Shown one piece after another: positions 1 to 8,242 of a DNA stretch of 33,512 nt (the first letter of the stretch is position 1; each line of letters starts with the position of its first letter). The notes under the pieces are model-generated. The model saw nothing but the letters and a program-made list of their open reading frames with translations, did not search any database and was not told the origin of the DNA. The position numbers were made by a program, and so were the translations under genes. Source of the stretch: an uncultured Planctomycetaceae bacterium. Its GTDB lineage: Bacteria > Planctomycetota > Planctomycetia > Planctomycetales > Planctomycetaceae. The DNA is taken from NCBI GenBank assembly GCA_903861195.1, contig CAIOTJ010000471.1, positions 1-33,512 of the forward strand, read 5' to 3'.

Positions 1-731
1 CGCTGGCCCAGCGGGTGGTGAACCTGGGGCATGCCCTGCGCGAGCAGGCGGGTCAGCGGGTGCGGCAGCCGTTGCCCGAGTTGCGGTTCGCCTGCCAGAG
101 CCCGGCCGACCGGGCTCCGCTGGCCTCATTGGCCGAGGTGATCCAGGAAGAGTTGAACGTCAAGCAGATCACCCCCTGCGAGCAGCTCGACGATCTGGTG
201 CGATACACGTACAAGCCGAACCTCAAGACGCTGGGTCCCAAGTATGGCAAGGGATTGGCGGCGATTGGCCAGGCGTTGCCGAAGACACCGGGACCAGTCC
301 TCGCTCCCCTGCGGCGCGGCGAGTCGGTGACATTGTCGATCGGCGGGACTGACTACGTGCTGGGCCCGGACGATGTGTTGATTGGAACCGAGCAGGCGGC
401 CGACTGGGTGGCGGGAGACACGCAGGGGGTACAGATTGCGATGTCGACCGTGTTGACGCCGCCGCTGCTGCGGGAAGGGATGGCCCGCGACTTCGTGCGG
501 CAGGTGCAGCAGCTGCGCAAGGAGGCCGACCTGGAGATTGAAGACCGCATCCGGATCGGTTGGTCGGCCGCGTCGGACGACGTGCGGACCGCCCTGCAGG
601 AGTGGGGAGGCTACATCCAGGGAGAGACGCTGGCCGACGAAATCACGGCCGGGACGGCCCGGGCGGGGGCGAATGAAGCCCTGGTGGGAGACCAGACGGT
701 GCAGCTCTGGATTGAGCGCGTGGCGAAATGA
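1..731 (+). CDS. ileS: Isoleucyl-tRNA synthetase, C-terminal part (5' end outside window)
   Basis: This is the end of a gene whose frame is open from base 3 and stops with TGA at 729-731. About 242 residues are visible. They match the tail of class I isoleucyl-tRNA synthetase, which charges tRNA-Ile in the cytoplasm. The visible part starts in the anticodon-binding helical domain (LGHALREQAG, then VRQPLPEL) and continues into the C-terminal DUF5915-like domain, with VLTPPLLREGMARDFVRQVQ and LRKEADLEIEDRI. That tail is typical of the type-2, eukaryote-like IleRS found in many Planctomycetota and Actinobacteria; the CxxC zinc finger that ends type-1 bacterial IleRS is absent. Catalytic HIGH and KMSKS motifs would lie upstream of the window. 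Type-2 IleRS is often mupirocin-tolerant (family knowledge, not shown here). Confidence 0.93.
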   Translation, partial: LAQRVVNLGHALREQAGQRVRQPLPELRFACQSPADRAPLASLAEVIQEELNVKQITPCEQLDDLVRYTYKPNLKTLGPKYGKGLAAIGQALPKTPGPVLAPLRRGESVTLSIGGTDYVLGPDDVLIGTEQAADWVAGDTQGVQIAMSTVLTPPLLREGMARDFVRQVQQLRKEADLEIEDRIRIGWSAASDDVRTALQEWGGYIQGETLADEITAGTARAGANEALVGDQTVQLWIERVAK

Positions 732-920
732 CCGGCGGGCGGGGGACCGCGTGCAGTGTGCAGGGCCGCCGGGAGAAAAAAAATTCCGGGAGTGGGTTTT
801 TCGCAGTCGGCTGCACGGGGGGCCGCAACGCTGCAAGTCGTTGACTTCATGACAGTTGACGTGCCGCTTGAAGGGCGACGGGCGGGGAAAAGGACCGTCT
901 TCCCGGACGTTGGCGGGGTG

Positions 921-929
921 TGCTATAAC
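921..929 (+). promoter_or_regulatory. Possible extended -10 promoter for the MFS gene
   Basis: TGCTATAAC carries a TG dinucleotide one base before a TATAAC hexamer, the form of an extended -10 element. No good -35 hexamer lies 17 bases upstream. Transcription from it would give a leader of about 55 bases before the ATG at 990. This is inference from motif resemblance only. Confidence 0.35.
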
Positions 930-989
930 CGCATTCTCGCCTGAATCGTGGTTGCGTTCTGTGACCACTCACTTCCCCGCGTCATTTCC

Positions 990-2474
990 ATGAAGATCTT
1001 CGCACCCCGTGTCCCGGTTCCCGGGCATGGCGGCCTTGCGTCTGGTGGTTTGCCAGACGTCTCTCCCCCCACGTCATCCGCCGTCCGCAGTCTGCGACCG
1101 AAGCGTTTCAGCCGCCGGCGCACGCTGCGCCGCAACCTGCGCAACAGCGTGGCCGACTGCACCGCCTACAGCCTCATGGTGGGCATGGGCGAGACGTACT
1201 TCCCCGCATTCGCACTGGCCCTGGGGCTGGGTCAGATTGTGTCGGGACTGGTCGCCTCGGTCCCGCTGTTGATTGGGGCGGTGCTGCAGCTGATTTCCCC
1301 GTATGCCGTCCGGTGGCTCGGCTCCAACCGGCGGTGGTGCGTGCTGTGCGTGCTGCTGCAGGGATTGAGTTTTTTGCCCTTGGTGGGGGCGGCCCTGGTC
1401 GGAGAACTGCCCGCCTGGGCGCTGTTTGGGTTCGTGGCCCTGTACTGGGCCGGTGGGCTGGGAGCCACTCCCGCCTGGCAGACCTGGATGGAGACGGTCG
1501 TCCCCTACCATGTGCGGGCTCCGTTCTTCGCGATGCGCACCCGGTTTGGGCAGGGGGGAGTGCTGGTCGGCTTCCTCGCGGGGGGCTTCTCGCTGCAGTA
1601 CGGCAAGCAGCACGGGATCGTGCTGAAGATGTTCGCGGCGATCTTCGCCGTGGCGTTCGTGTGCCGGATGATCTCGGCCCGGTTTCTCTCGCGGCAGACC
1701 GAGTCGGCCCAGTTGAATGGTCCGCAACTGCACGTGGGATTTGGCGAATTGCTGGGGCGCATTCGGGCGGGGAGCAGTGAACGGCTGCTGACGTATTTCC
1801 TCGCGGTGCAGATGGCGGTGCAGATCTCGGGGCCGTATTTCTCGCCGTTCATGCTGGGTCAGATGAAGATTTCGTATCTGCATTTCGTGGCCCTGCTGGC
1901 GGTCTCGTTTTTGGCGAAGATCGTGGCGCTGCCGGCATGTGGCCGGCTGGCGACGCTGTTTGGCGCCCGGAGGCTGTTGTGGCTGGGGGGAATTGGCATC
2001 ATGCCGGTCTCGGGCTCGTGGCTGTACGCCTCGGAGTTCTGGCAGTTGGTGATGATCCAGTTCCTCGGGGGGGTGGTCTGGGCGGCGTATGAGCTGGCGA
2101 TGCTGCTGATGTTCTTCGAGTCGGTCCGGAAAGAAGAGCGGACCAGCATTCTCACGATGTTCAATCTCGGGAACTCGGTGGCGTTGGCGCTGGGTTCGAT
2201 TCTGGGAGGCTGCCTGCTGAAGATCCTGGGAGAAAGCCGGGAGGCGTATCTGTTCCTCTTCGCCGTCTCGTCGTTCGCACGGGCCGGGGCGTTGCTGGTG
2301 CTGCGGTTCTTCCCCGGGGCGGAACTGACCCTGCGCGAGGAAGAGAACGAGTTGGTCGATCCGCTGGAGGGGACGTTGGATTTGGCCCGGCCCCAGGTGG
2401 ATGAGCCCGAGGAGATTGCCGGTCCCGTACGCCGGCTGGCCAGCGTGGTCAGCAGTGGGCGCGACCGTACCTGA
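990..2474 (+). CDS. Major facilitator superfamily transporter
   Basis: A polytopic inner-membrane protein of 494 residues with about twelve hydrophobic segments, in the pattern of the major facilitator superfamily. The first ~50 residues are basic and cytoplasmic (LRPKRFSRRRTLRRNLR), followed by TM1 near MVGMGETYFPAFALALGLG. A second half begins near RLLTYFLAVQMAVQISGPYF. A charged tail of about 50 residues ends the protein. The substrate cannot be inferred. A GTG at 948 would add 14 residues; ATG at 990 is preferred because the extra residues show no coding character. The gene stands alone between ileS and the phosphorylase, with 258 bases upstream and no sign of operon partners. Confidence 0.85.
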   Translation: MKIFAPRVPVPGHGGLASGGLPDVSPPTSSAVRSLRPKRFSRRRTLRRNLRNSVADCTAYSLMVGMGETYFPAFALALGLGQIVSGLVASVPLLIGAVLQLISPYAVRWLGSNRRWCVLCVLLQGLSFLPLVGAALVGELPAWALFGFVALYWAGGLGATPAWQTWMETVVPYHVRAPFFAMRTRFGQGGVLVGFLAGGFSLQYGKQHGIVLKMFAAIFAVAFVCRMISARFLSRQTESAQLNGPQLHVGFGELLGRIRAGSSERLLTYFLAVQMAVQISGPYFSPFMLGQMKISYLHFVALLAVSFLAKIVALPACGRLATLFGARRLLWLGGIGIMPVSGSWLYASEFWQLVMIQFLGGVVWAAYELAMLLMFFESVRKEERTSILTMFNLGNSVALALGSILGGCLLKILGESREAYLFLFAVSSFARAGALLVLRFFPGAELTLREEENELVDPLEGTLDLARPQVDEPEEIAGPVRRLASVVSSGRDRT

Positions 2475-2504
2475 CGAGGCCCCCCGCGGGGCACCGAAGG
2501 GAAT

Positions 2505-2526
2505 CCGGGGCTCGGTCCTGCCCCGG
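2505..2526 (+). terminator. GC hairpin after the MFS gene, possible terminator
   Basis: CCGGGGC at 2505-2511 pairs perfectly with GCCCCGG at 2520-2526 across an eight-base loop, 30 bases after the MFS stop codon. There is no T-tract after it, so it may be a weak or Rho-assisted terminator, or only an mRNA 3' stabiliser. Confidence 0.3.
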
Positions 2527-2597
2527 GGGAGAGCTGTGTAAACCTGCGGGGACTCCGCCGAGGGGTTCGGCACCCGTGCCTTTTCGAGCGGCACCGG

Positions 2598-2626
2598 GCG
2601 ACAGCCAGGCGACATGGTGGTATTCT
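2598..2626 (+). promoter_or_regulatory. Possible sigma-70-type promoter for the phosphorylase gene
   Basis: GCGACA (2598-2603) and TATTCT (2621-2626) are separated by 17 bases and each matches the -35 or -10 consensus at four or five positions. The implied leader before the ATG at 2796 is about 160 bases. Motif resemblance only. Confidence 0.3.
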
Positions 2627-2795
2627 GAACAGAAGTGGTCCCGCTGGGACGTGAATGGGAAAAACCCGGTGGATTAGGGGGGTTACTGAGGGTTCATCTG
2701 GCCGTCCGCACTCTCGGCACGCAATCTGCAATGCCAGACGACAGGGAGACTCTGTTGGGGTTTCCCCTGCGCTGTGCCTCCCGGAAAGACATCCC

Positions 2796-5465
2796 ATGAG
2801 CTCGGATACGACGGTTGATCCCCTGACGCCGGAGGCGTCTTTGTTGCTGGCGCTGGAAGAGATCAGCCAGCTGGTTTCGCAGACCCAGACCCCACTGACC
2901 ACGCTGAACCAGATCGTGGGGTTGATTCAGCATCGGTTTCAGACCGATGTCTGCTCGGTGTATTTGTTGACCCCCGATCGGGGGCAGTTGGAATTGGCGG
3001 CCACTCTGGGGTTGCGTCCCGAATGTGTGGGGACCCTGCGGATGGGGCTCCATGAGGGGCTGGCGGGGTTGACTGCCCAGGAGCTGAAGCCGGTCTCGGT
3101 TGAGAACGCCTCGCAGCATCCCCGCTTCAAGTATTTCCCCGACGCGGGGGAAGATCCTTACAGCTCGTTTCTGGGGCTGCCGCTGTTCGATCGGGGGGTG
3201 TTGCAGGGGGTGCTGGTGGTCCAGACAGTGGCCCCGCGGGTGTACACCGCCGACGAGACCAGCATGTTGGTGGCGGCGGCTGGCCAGCTGGGCCCTCTGC
3301 TGAACTCGCTGCGCATGATTTCGCAGCAGGTGGTTCCCGCGTATGAGCGGCTGTGGACGCTGGCCCGCAACCTGTGGTGGTGCTGGGATGCCGACTCGGT
3401 CAGCATCTTCCGCGATCTCGATCCCGACCGTTGGCGGGCGGGGGAGCACAACCCGGTGGCGCTGCTGCAGGGGGAGTCGCGCGAGGCCTTGTCGGGGAGG
3501 ATCACCTCCGGAACGCTGCTGAGCCGGATTCAAAACGCCTGTCACCGTCTCGACGACTACCTCAACTCGCGGACCACGTGGGGGGCGCGGTTTGGCGGGG
3601 TGTTGCGGGCGGCTCCGGTCGCGTATTTCTCGGCGGAATTCGGACTGCACGAATCGATTCCCATTTACTCGGGGGGGTTGGGGGTGCTGGCGGGAGACCA
3701 CGTGAAGAGCGCCGCAAACCTGGGGATTCCCCTGGTGGGAGTGGGGCTGTTCTATAAGGAAGGCTACTTTCGTCAACGGGTGAGCCACGAGGGATGGCAG
3801 GAGGAGAATTATCTGCACCTGCAGCCCGACGCGCTGCCCATCAGTCTGGTGCAGCGTCCCGATGGCACTCCCGTGCAGGTGGCGGTCGAGACCCGGCACG
3901 GTGTGATTCACCTGCGGGTCTGGCAGGTGACCGCCGGGCGCTGCCAGCTCTACCTGCTCGATTCGGACGTGGCCGAGAATCCGCCAGAGGATCGGGCCCT
4001 GACCGCCCGGCTCTACGGGGGCGATCACCGGGTGCGCATTCGCCAGGAGCTGATCCTCGGGGTGGGGGGCTACCGGGCCTTGCGGGCGTTGGGAATTCGC
4101 CCCGGGGTGATCCACATGAACGAGGGTCACAGCGCGTTTGCCGCGTTGGAGGTGGCGCGTCAGTTGATGGAACTGGAGGGGATTGGGTTCGACGAGGCGG
4201 CCCAGAAAGTGGCCAGCCAGGCGGTCTTTACCACCCACACCCCAGTTCCCGCCGGTCACGACCGCTTCCCCGGTGACCTGATGGAGGAACACCTGGGCCC
4301 GCTGCGCGACCGACTGGGGCTCTCGTACGACGGTCTGATGGGACTGGGGCGGGTCTATCCCGGAGACCACAACGAGACTTTCTGCATGACGGTGCTGGCG
4401 CTGAAGCTGTCGCGGCGTCATAACGCGGTCGCCAGCCTGCATGGGCATGTCTCACGGGCGATGTGGACCTCGCTGTATCCCGGGAAGGCTGTCGATGAGG
4501 TGCCGATCGGGCACATCACCAATGGCGTTCACGTGCTCTCTTGGCTGGCGCCTCCCATCCGTCAGTTGTATGACCGGCACCTGGCCCCCGGATGGATTGA
4601 GCACACGGGAGAGCAGCAGACCTGGGAGTCCGTCGCAAAGATCGACGATGCTGAATTGTGGGAGACGCACCAGAATCTGAAATTCGAATTGCTGGAATTC
4701 GTCCGTCGTCGGCTGGCCAAGCTGGCCCAGTTACGGCATGAACCGGCTGCCTTGGTGCAGCAGTTCCGCCGGGCGCTGAGCATGGATACGCTGACGATTG
4801 GCTTCGCACGGCGGTTCGCCACCTACAAGCGGGCGGCGCTGCTGTTCCGCGACATCGACCGCATCGACGCGATTGTGAACAATCCGCGCCGCCCCGTGCA
4901 GTTGGTCTTCGCGGGGAAGGCGCATCCCCGGGATGAACCGGGCAAGCAGGTGCTGCAGCGGATCGCGCAGCTTGCGCACGACCGACGGTTCCTTGGAAAA
5001 ATTGTGTTTGTGGAGGATTACGACATTGACACCTGCCGGCACATGGTGCAGGGGGTGGACGTCTGGCTGAACACCCCCCGGCGGCCGCTGGAGGCGTCGG
5101 GGACCAGCGGGATGAAGACCGTGCTGAACGGAGGCCTGAACCTGTCGGTTCTCGACGGGTGGTGGGCCGAGGCATACGACGGGTTCAACGGCTTTGCGAT
5201 TGGCCATGGAGAGACACACACAAACCACGAGATCCACGACGCCCGCGATGCGCAGTCGCTCTACGAGGTGCTCGAGCAGGAGGTCATTCCGACGTTCTAC
5301 GACCGGGACGAGAACGGCCTGCCGCATGGCTGGATCGCGCGGATGAAACACTCGATTCTGACGCTGGGGTGGCGGTTTAGTGCCGACCGGATGGTGATGG
5401 ACTACGTGCAGCGCTGCTATCTGCCTGCGGCGGGGGGGACTTCGAGTGCCATGCCGTCGGAGTGA
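2796..5465 (+). CDS. glgP: GAF-domain alpha-glucan (glycogen) phosphorylase
   Basis: Phosphorolysis of alpha-1,4-glucans to glucose-1-phosphate, a cytoplasmic GT35 enzyme using pyridoxal phosphate. 889 residues. Residues ~15-172 form a GAF domain closely resembling the sensory GAF of PtsP (PTS enzyme I-Ntr), with LHEGLAGL and QHPRFKYFPDAGED. Residues ~182-290 (AYERLWTLARNLWWCWD) are the DUF3417 segment of the TIGR02094-type short phosphorylases. The catalytic part follows, with HVKSAANLGIPLVGVGLFYKEGYF, HNETFCMTVLALKLS and the PLP site GTSGMKTVLNGGLN, whose lysine is K774. The family without GAF is usually ~700-850 residues. ATG 2796 is chosen over the upstream start at 2655 because GGAAAG precedes it and the GAF alignment begins just after. 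No other glycogen gene is adjacent. The GAF suggests ligand or PTS-linked control of glycogen breakdown (inference). Confidence 0.92.
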   Translation: MSSDTTVDPLTPEASLLLALEEISQLVSQTQTPLTTLNQIVGLIQHRFQTDVCSVYLLTPDRGQLELAATLGLRPECVGTLRMGLHEGLAGLTAQELKPVSVENASQHPRFKYFPDAGEDPYSSFLGLPLFDRGVLQGVLVVQTVAPRVYTADETSMLVAAAGQLGPLLNSLRMISQQVVPAYERLWTLARNLWWCWDADSVSIFRDLDPDRWRAGEHNPVALLQGESREALSGRITSGTLLSRIQNACHRLDDYLNSRTTWGARFGGVLRAAPVAYFSAEFGLHESIPIYSGGLGVLAGDHVKSAANLGIPLVGVGLFYKEGYFRQRVSHEGWQEENYLHLQPDALPISLVQRPDGTPVQVAVETRHGVIHLRVWQVTAGRCQLYLLDSDVAENPPEDRALTARLYGGDHRVRIRQELILGVGGYRALRALGIRPGVIHMNEGHSAFAALEVARQLMELEGIGFDEAAQKVASQAVFTTHTPVPAGHDRFPGDLMEEHLGPLRDRLGLSYDGLMGLGRVYPGDHNETFCMTVLALKLSRRHNAVASLHGHVSRAMWTSLYPGKAVDEVPIGHITNGVHVLSWLAPPIRQLYDRHLAPGWIEHTGEQQTWESVAKIDDAELWETHQNLKFELLEFVRRRLAKLAQLRHEPAALVQQFRRALSMDTLTIGFARRFATYKRAALLFRDIDRIDAIVNNPRRPVQLVFAGKAHPRDEPGKQVLQRIAQLAHDRRFLGKIVFVEDYDIDTCRHMVQGVDVWLNTPRRPLEASGTSGMKTVLNGGLNLSVLDGWWAEAYDGFNGFAIGHGETHTNHEIHDARDAQSLYEVLEQEVIPTFYDRDENGLPHGWIARMKHSILTLGWRFSADRMVMDYVQRCYLPAAGGTSSAMPSE

Positions 5466-5544
5466 CGGGTCAAGCTCGACAACCAGGCCGCATGCCGACC
5501 GCGGAGATGCCAATCCGCCAACTGATCCCCTCCAAGGAGGACGA

Positions 5545-7092
5545 TCATTCGCCGTAATGGGGAAAAGGGACCTGACCCCTTTTCCAGGCTGCGGCGTCTT
5601 CGCTGTCGGACGGAACCGATTTGACGTGCACCCGGAAGGTGCGCGAGGGCCCGCCGGGGGCTCCTTCCATGACCTTCTGTACCACCTGGGCCGGGAGGGG
5701 GACGGTTTTGTTGACGTCGACCGCGGAGAGCAGCCACTCGGCATAGGTGCCGGTTTCGGTCTCGACGGTGACGTAAAACGCCAGGGGCCGCAGCGGTGAG
5801 AGGTTGGTCAGCTTCCCCTGCACCTCCAGCCGGCTGCCCGCCTCGGAGACCTTGTTCACCGCCCCCATCTCCACCGTGGCGAGGTTCTCGTGGGTCAGCG
5901 AGAGTCCCTTCGGCTTCTCGGGGTCGAGCTGCACCTTCTGCTTCTTGAGGGCCGATTCCAGGGCGGTCCGGAACTCGCGGTTGATCTCTTCCGGAGATTT
6001 GCCAAACGCCTGCTGGAAGTCGGTGTTCCGTTCCTCTTCGGTCGGGCGCAGCAGGGGGGGCTTTTGTGAGAGCTGTCGGACATAGGCCGCGTATTGGGGC
6101 TTGTACTTCGTCACCAGCAGCCAGTGCAGACCCCAGGCCCGGCCATACGCTTCTGTCGCAAGGTCGTCTCCCTGGAACGAGGCGTCGTCTCCCAGGACGG
6201 TGGAAAATCCCACGTTGGAGGCGTCGCGCACCTGCCGGGCGTAGCGGGCACTGACGAGGGCCGGGCCGATGTTCACCCGCCCCTGGTTGGCCTCGAAGCC
6301 GGTCGCCAGTCCCTCGGCGAACCACCGCGGAATTGACGCGAGCCGGGGGAGCATCTGGTGATTGAACGAAAGCTGGTGAATGGCCTCGTGCAGGGGAGTC
6401 TCGAACGTGCGGCACTCGCTGAGCCGGATGGCCAGCATGTTGGTCAGTTCGGAATAGAACCCCAGCACCCGTCCCACCGAGAGTCCGTTCCCCCCGGTGA
6501 TCGAGCGGGCGTATTTTTCGAAGTCTTCCTGTGATTCGAAGATCAGCACGGGCAGGGGATGCGTGGGGGCCTGCGACTTGACCTTGGTCTCGCGCAGGAA
6601 ACTGACGAACGCCTTGTCGACATTTTTGAAGAAGGTGGCGACCTGCACGAGGAAGTTCTTCGCCCGGGTTTCCCCCGTCCGTCCCAGGGGGCTGGCGACC
6701 ACCAGCACATAGACGAACGGTTCCTTCACCAGGGTGTAGGTGACTTCGGCTCCAAAGCGTTCGGTGAGGCGGGCGGCGATGGTGTCTCCCGAGAGAGGTT
6801 CGGGGCCGTCGCCGATTTTCCGGTCGGCCACCGCTCCTTCCGGAACGAGGCGGTACTGCCCGTCGGCCAGTTCCAGCACCAGGGCCCCCTGGCCTGAACC
6901 AACGAGCCGGGCGGCAACCGTCTCTTCGCCCCCTTCGGGAAGCCGAATGCGGAATTCGTCGGCCCACAGCGTGGGGACGCCCCCCAGCCAGGTCAGGCCA
7001 GCCCACAGCAGCCAGTGGAGGGGCCGGGCGGAGCGCCAGACCGCGGCGACGGGCCCCGCGAAGGATGACGGCCGTGCCGGTTGCTGGATCAT
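5545..7092 (-). CDS. DUF1570 protein, exported HExxH metalloprotease-like
   Basis: A predicted exported protein of 515 residues from ATG 7092; a GTG at 7167 would add 25 basic residues before the signal sequence. The hydrophobic stretch WLLWAGLTWLGGV ends in TLWA-DE, a plausible signal peptidase I site. DUF1570 features are clear: HEAIH at residues 235-239 and, about 20 residues on, WFAEGLATGFE (glutamate 260), the arrangement of gluzincin-type zinc peptidases (HExxH plus a downstream Glu). DUF1570 proteins are abundant in Planctomycetota and their substrates are unknown. The last ~13 residues (WKRGQVPFPHYGE) are encoded by a copy of a dispersed palindromic repeat, so the original C-terminus was probably replaced or extended. 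Convergent with the phosphorylase, 79 bases apart. Confidence 0.85.
   Translation of the reverse strand: MIQQPARPSSFAGPVAAVWRSARPLHWLLWAGLTWLGGVPTLWADEFRIRLPEGGEETVAARLVGSGQGALVLELADGQYRLVPEGAVADRKIGDGPEPLSGDTIAARLTERFGAEVTYTLVKEPFVYVLVVASPLGRTGETRAKNFLVQVATFFKNVDKAFVSFLRETKVKSQAPTHPLPVLIFESQEDFEKYARSITGGNGLSVGRVLGFYSELTNMLAIRLSECRTFETPLHEAIHQLSFNHQMLPRLASIPRWFAEGLATGFEANQGRVNIGPALVSARYARQVRDASNVGFSTVLGDDASFQGDDLATEAYGRAWGLHWLLVTKYKPQYAAYVRQLSQKPPLLRPTEEERNTDFQQAFGKSPEEINREFRTALESALKKQKVQLDPEKPKGLSLTHENLATVEMGAVNKVSEAGSRLEVQGKLTNLSPLRPLAFYVTVETETGTYAEWLLSAVDVNKTVPLPAQVVQKVMEGAPGGPSRTFRVHVKSVPSDSEDAAAWKRGQVPFPHYGE
5561..5585. repeat. Palindromic repeat copy A (GGACCTGACCCC core)
   Basis: A 25-base near-palindrome with A/G-rich left flank and T/C-rich right flank around GGACCTGACCCC. 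It agrees with copy B at 7338-7362 in 20 of 25 positions and lies in the same orientation. It sits inside the 3' end of the DUF1570 gene and encodes part of its last residues. The AAAAGGGGACAGGTCC-type core is familiar to me as a dispersed element in planctomycete and some proteobacterial genomes (recollection, not a search). Confidence 0.75.
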
Positions 7093-7337
7093 GCCACACC
7101 ACGCCACAAGGAGCCGGAAGGGGAGAGTTAACCCGCGACGACGCAACGCGAGAAGCCGTGGTTCCACCCGTCGGCGGAACTGGGGTCGCGCGGCCCCCGC
7201 CGGTCAGTGCCAGTGGGCCAGTCCCGTCGGAACAGACTCCATGGACAATCGGGCGGGAACTGTAAGAGAATACCTAAACGGCTGCCGGCGTGCCTGTGGA
7301 GCAGGCTGAGAATCGTCCGAACCAGCCGTTTAGTCCT

Positions 7338-7362
7338 GAAAAATGGACCTGTCCCCTTTTTA
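7338..7362. repeat. Palindromic repeat copy B (GGACCTGTCCCC core)
   Basis: Second copy of the same near-palindrome, ending in a run of five T. It lies 1.78 kb from copy A, so the two copies frame the DUF1570 gene as direct repeats. The sequence contains an ATG (7343) that is in frame with the DUF455 gene, so automated calls could mistake the repeat for its first codons. Confidence 0.75.
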
Positions 7363-7369
7363 CAAGACG

Positions 7370-8158
7370 ATGGAACTGCGCGAGTTTGCCGACCGGGTGT
7401 TGTTCTCGGCCGACCTGGAGACGAAGCTGGCCTCGCACAAGGGGCCGTTCACCGACACCGCTCCCGGACCGGCCGAGCGGGTGCCGCTGCCGGCCCGCCC
7501 GCCGAACCTGCAGTTTTGTGAGCGGAAGGAGTCGCCGGCGATGCCGCACCCCGACACCTTCGGCGACCCCCTCCGGCGGGGGGTGGCCCATCACATCATG
7601 GCCAATCATGAACTGCAGGCCCTGGAGGTGATGGCGTGGGTGCTGCGGGCGTTTCCCGACGCTCCCCCGGCGTTTCGGCTGGGGCTGGCGGGGGTGATGG
7701 GGGATGAGCAGCGGCACACCCGGCTGCACATGCAGCGTTGTCGCGAGCTGGGAGTCGAATTCGGCACGCTCAAGGTCAACCGTTACTTCTGGGGCAAAGC
7801 GCAAGAGTTCACGTCGCTGCTCGACTACCTGGCGGGGCTGCCATTGACGTTTGAAGGGTGCAACCTCGACCACACGCTGGAATTTGAACAGTGGTTCGAG
7901 GCGGTGGGGGACCCGAAGAGTGCCGGGGTGATGCGGGCGATTCACCACGACGAGATTGAACACGTGGGATTTGGCTGGCGGTGGCTGCGGGCGCTGAAGG
8001 ACCCGTCACAGAGCGAGTGGGAGGCGTACGAGGCGCACCTGCACTGGCCGCTGCGCCCCGAAAAGAGCCGGGGGAAGACGTTTCACCGGGTGGCGCGCGA
8101 AGCGGCCGGACTGAGTGACGAGTTCATCGACCGGCTGGAGGCGTTCGGGGAGGGCTGA
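7370..8158 (+). CDS. DUF455 ferritin-like protein
   Basis: A 262-residue predicted cytoplasmic protein of the DUF455 family (PF04305), a ferritin-like four-helix fold related to the tRNA hydroxylase MiaE. Likely di-iron ligands are visible in order: the glutamate in NHELQALE, GDEQRH, the glutamates in LEFEQWFE, and HHDEIEHVGFG. This spacing supports a di-iron oxidase or oxygenase, but no substrate is established for the family. ATG 7370 (MELREFADRV) is preferred. The in-frame ATG at 7343 lies inside palindromic repeat B and would add nine residues encoded by that repeat. Neither start has a good ribosome binding site, so the choice is uncertain. The gene ends seven bases before a strong hairpin. 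Confidence 0.82.
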   Translation: MELREFADRVLFSADLETKLASHKGPFTDTAPGPAERVPLPARPPNLQFCERKESPAMPHPDTFGDPLRRGVAHHIMANHELQALEVMAWVLRAFPDAPPAFRLGLAGVMGDEQRHTRLHMQRCRELGVEFGTLKVNRYFWGKAQEFTSLLDYLAGLPLTFEGCNLDHTLEFEQWFEAVGDPKSAGVMRAIHHDEIEHVGFGWRWLRALKDPSQSEWEAYEAHLHWPLRPEKSRGKTFHRVAREAAGLSDEFIDRLEAFGEG

Positions 8159-8164
8159 ACACAA

Positions 8165-8194
8165 ACGGCCCGCGCGGAGAACCGCGCGGGCCGT
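8165..8194. terminator. Bidirectional terminator hairpin between convergent genes
   Basis: A perfect 13-bp stem (8165-8177 with 8182-8194) closes a four-base AGAA loop between the convergent DUF455 gene and the cytochrome gene ending at 8243. On the minus strand it is followed by TTTGTGTT, a passable T-tract, so it fits best as terminator of the minus-strand operon. On the plus strand the following bases are not T-rich. Confidence 0.7.
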
Positions 8195-8242
8195 ACAGTC
8201 AGACGTGAAGCCGCGGGGGGTCGGGTGAGTACCTCCTGCACT

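Larger units (their letters stand above)
2475..2795. other. Intergenic region with hairpin and promoter candidate
   Basis: These 321 bases separate the MFS gene from the phosphorylase. I see no coding sequence: the open frame that runs into the phosphorylase from 2655 (basic, Cys-containing residues) does not resemble a GAF N-terminus. The region holds a GC-rich hairpin at 2505-2526 and a promoter-like pair at 2598-2626, both listed separately. Confidence 0.5.

Noticed and set aside
1074-4448. Minus-strand open frames of 513 and 584 codons opposite the MFS and phosphorylase genes
   Set aside because: Composition is Gln, Arg, Pro and His-rich, typical of the antisense of GC-biased codons; the plus-strand genes carry clear domain motifs.
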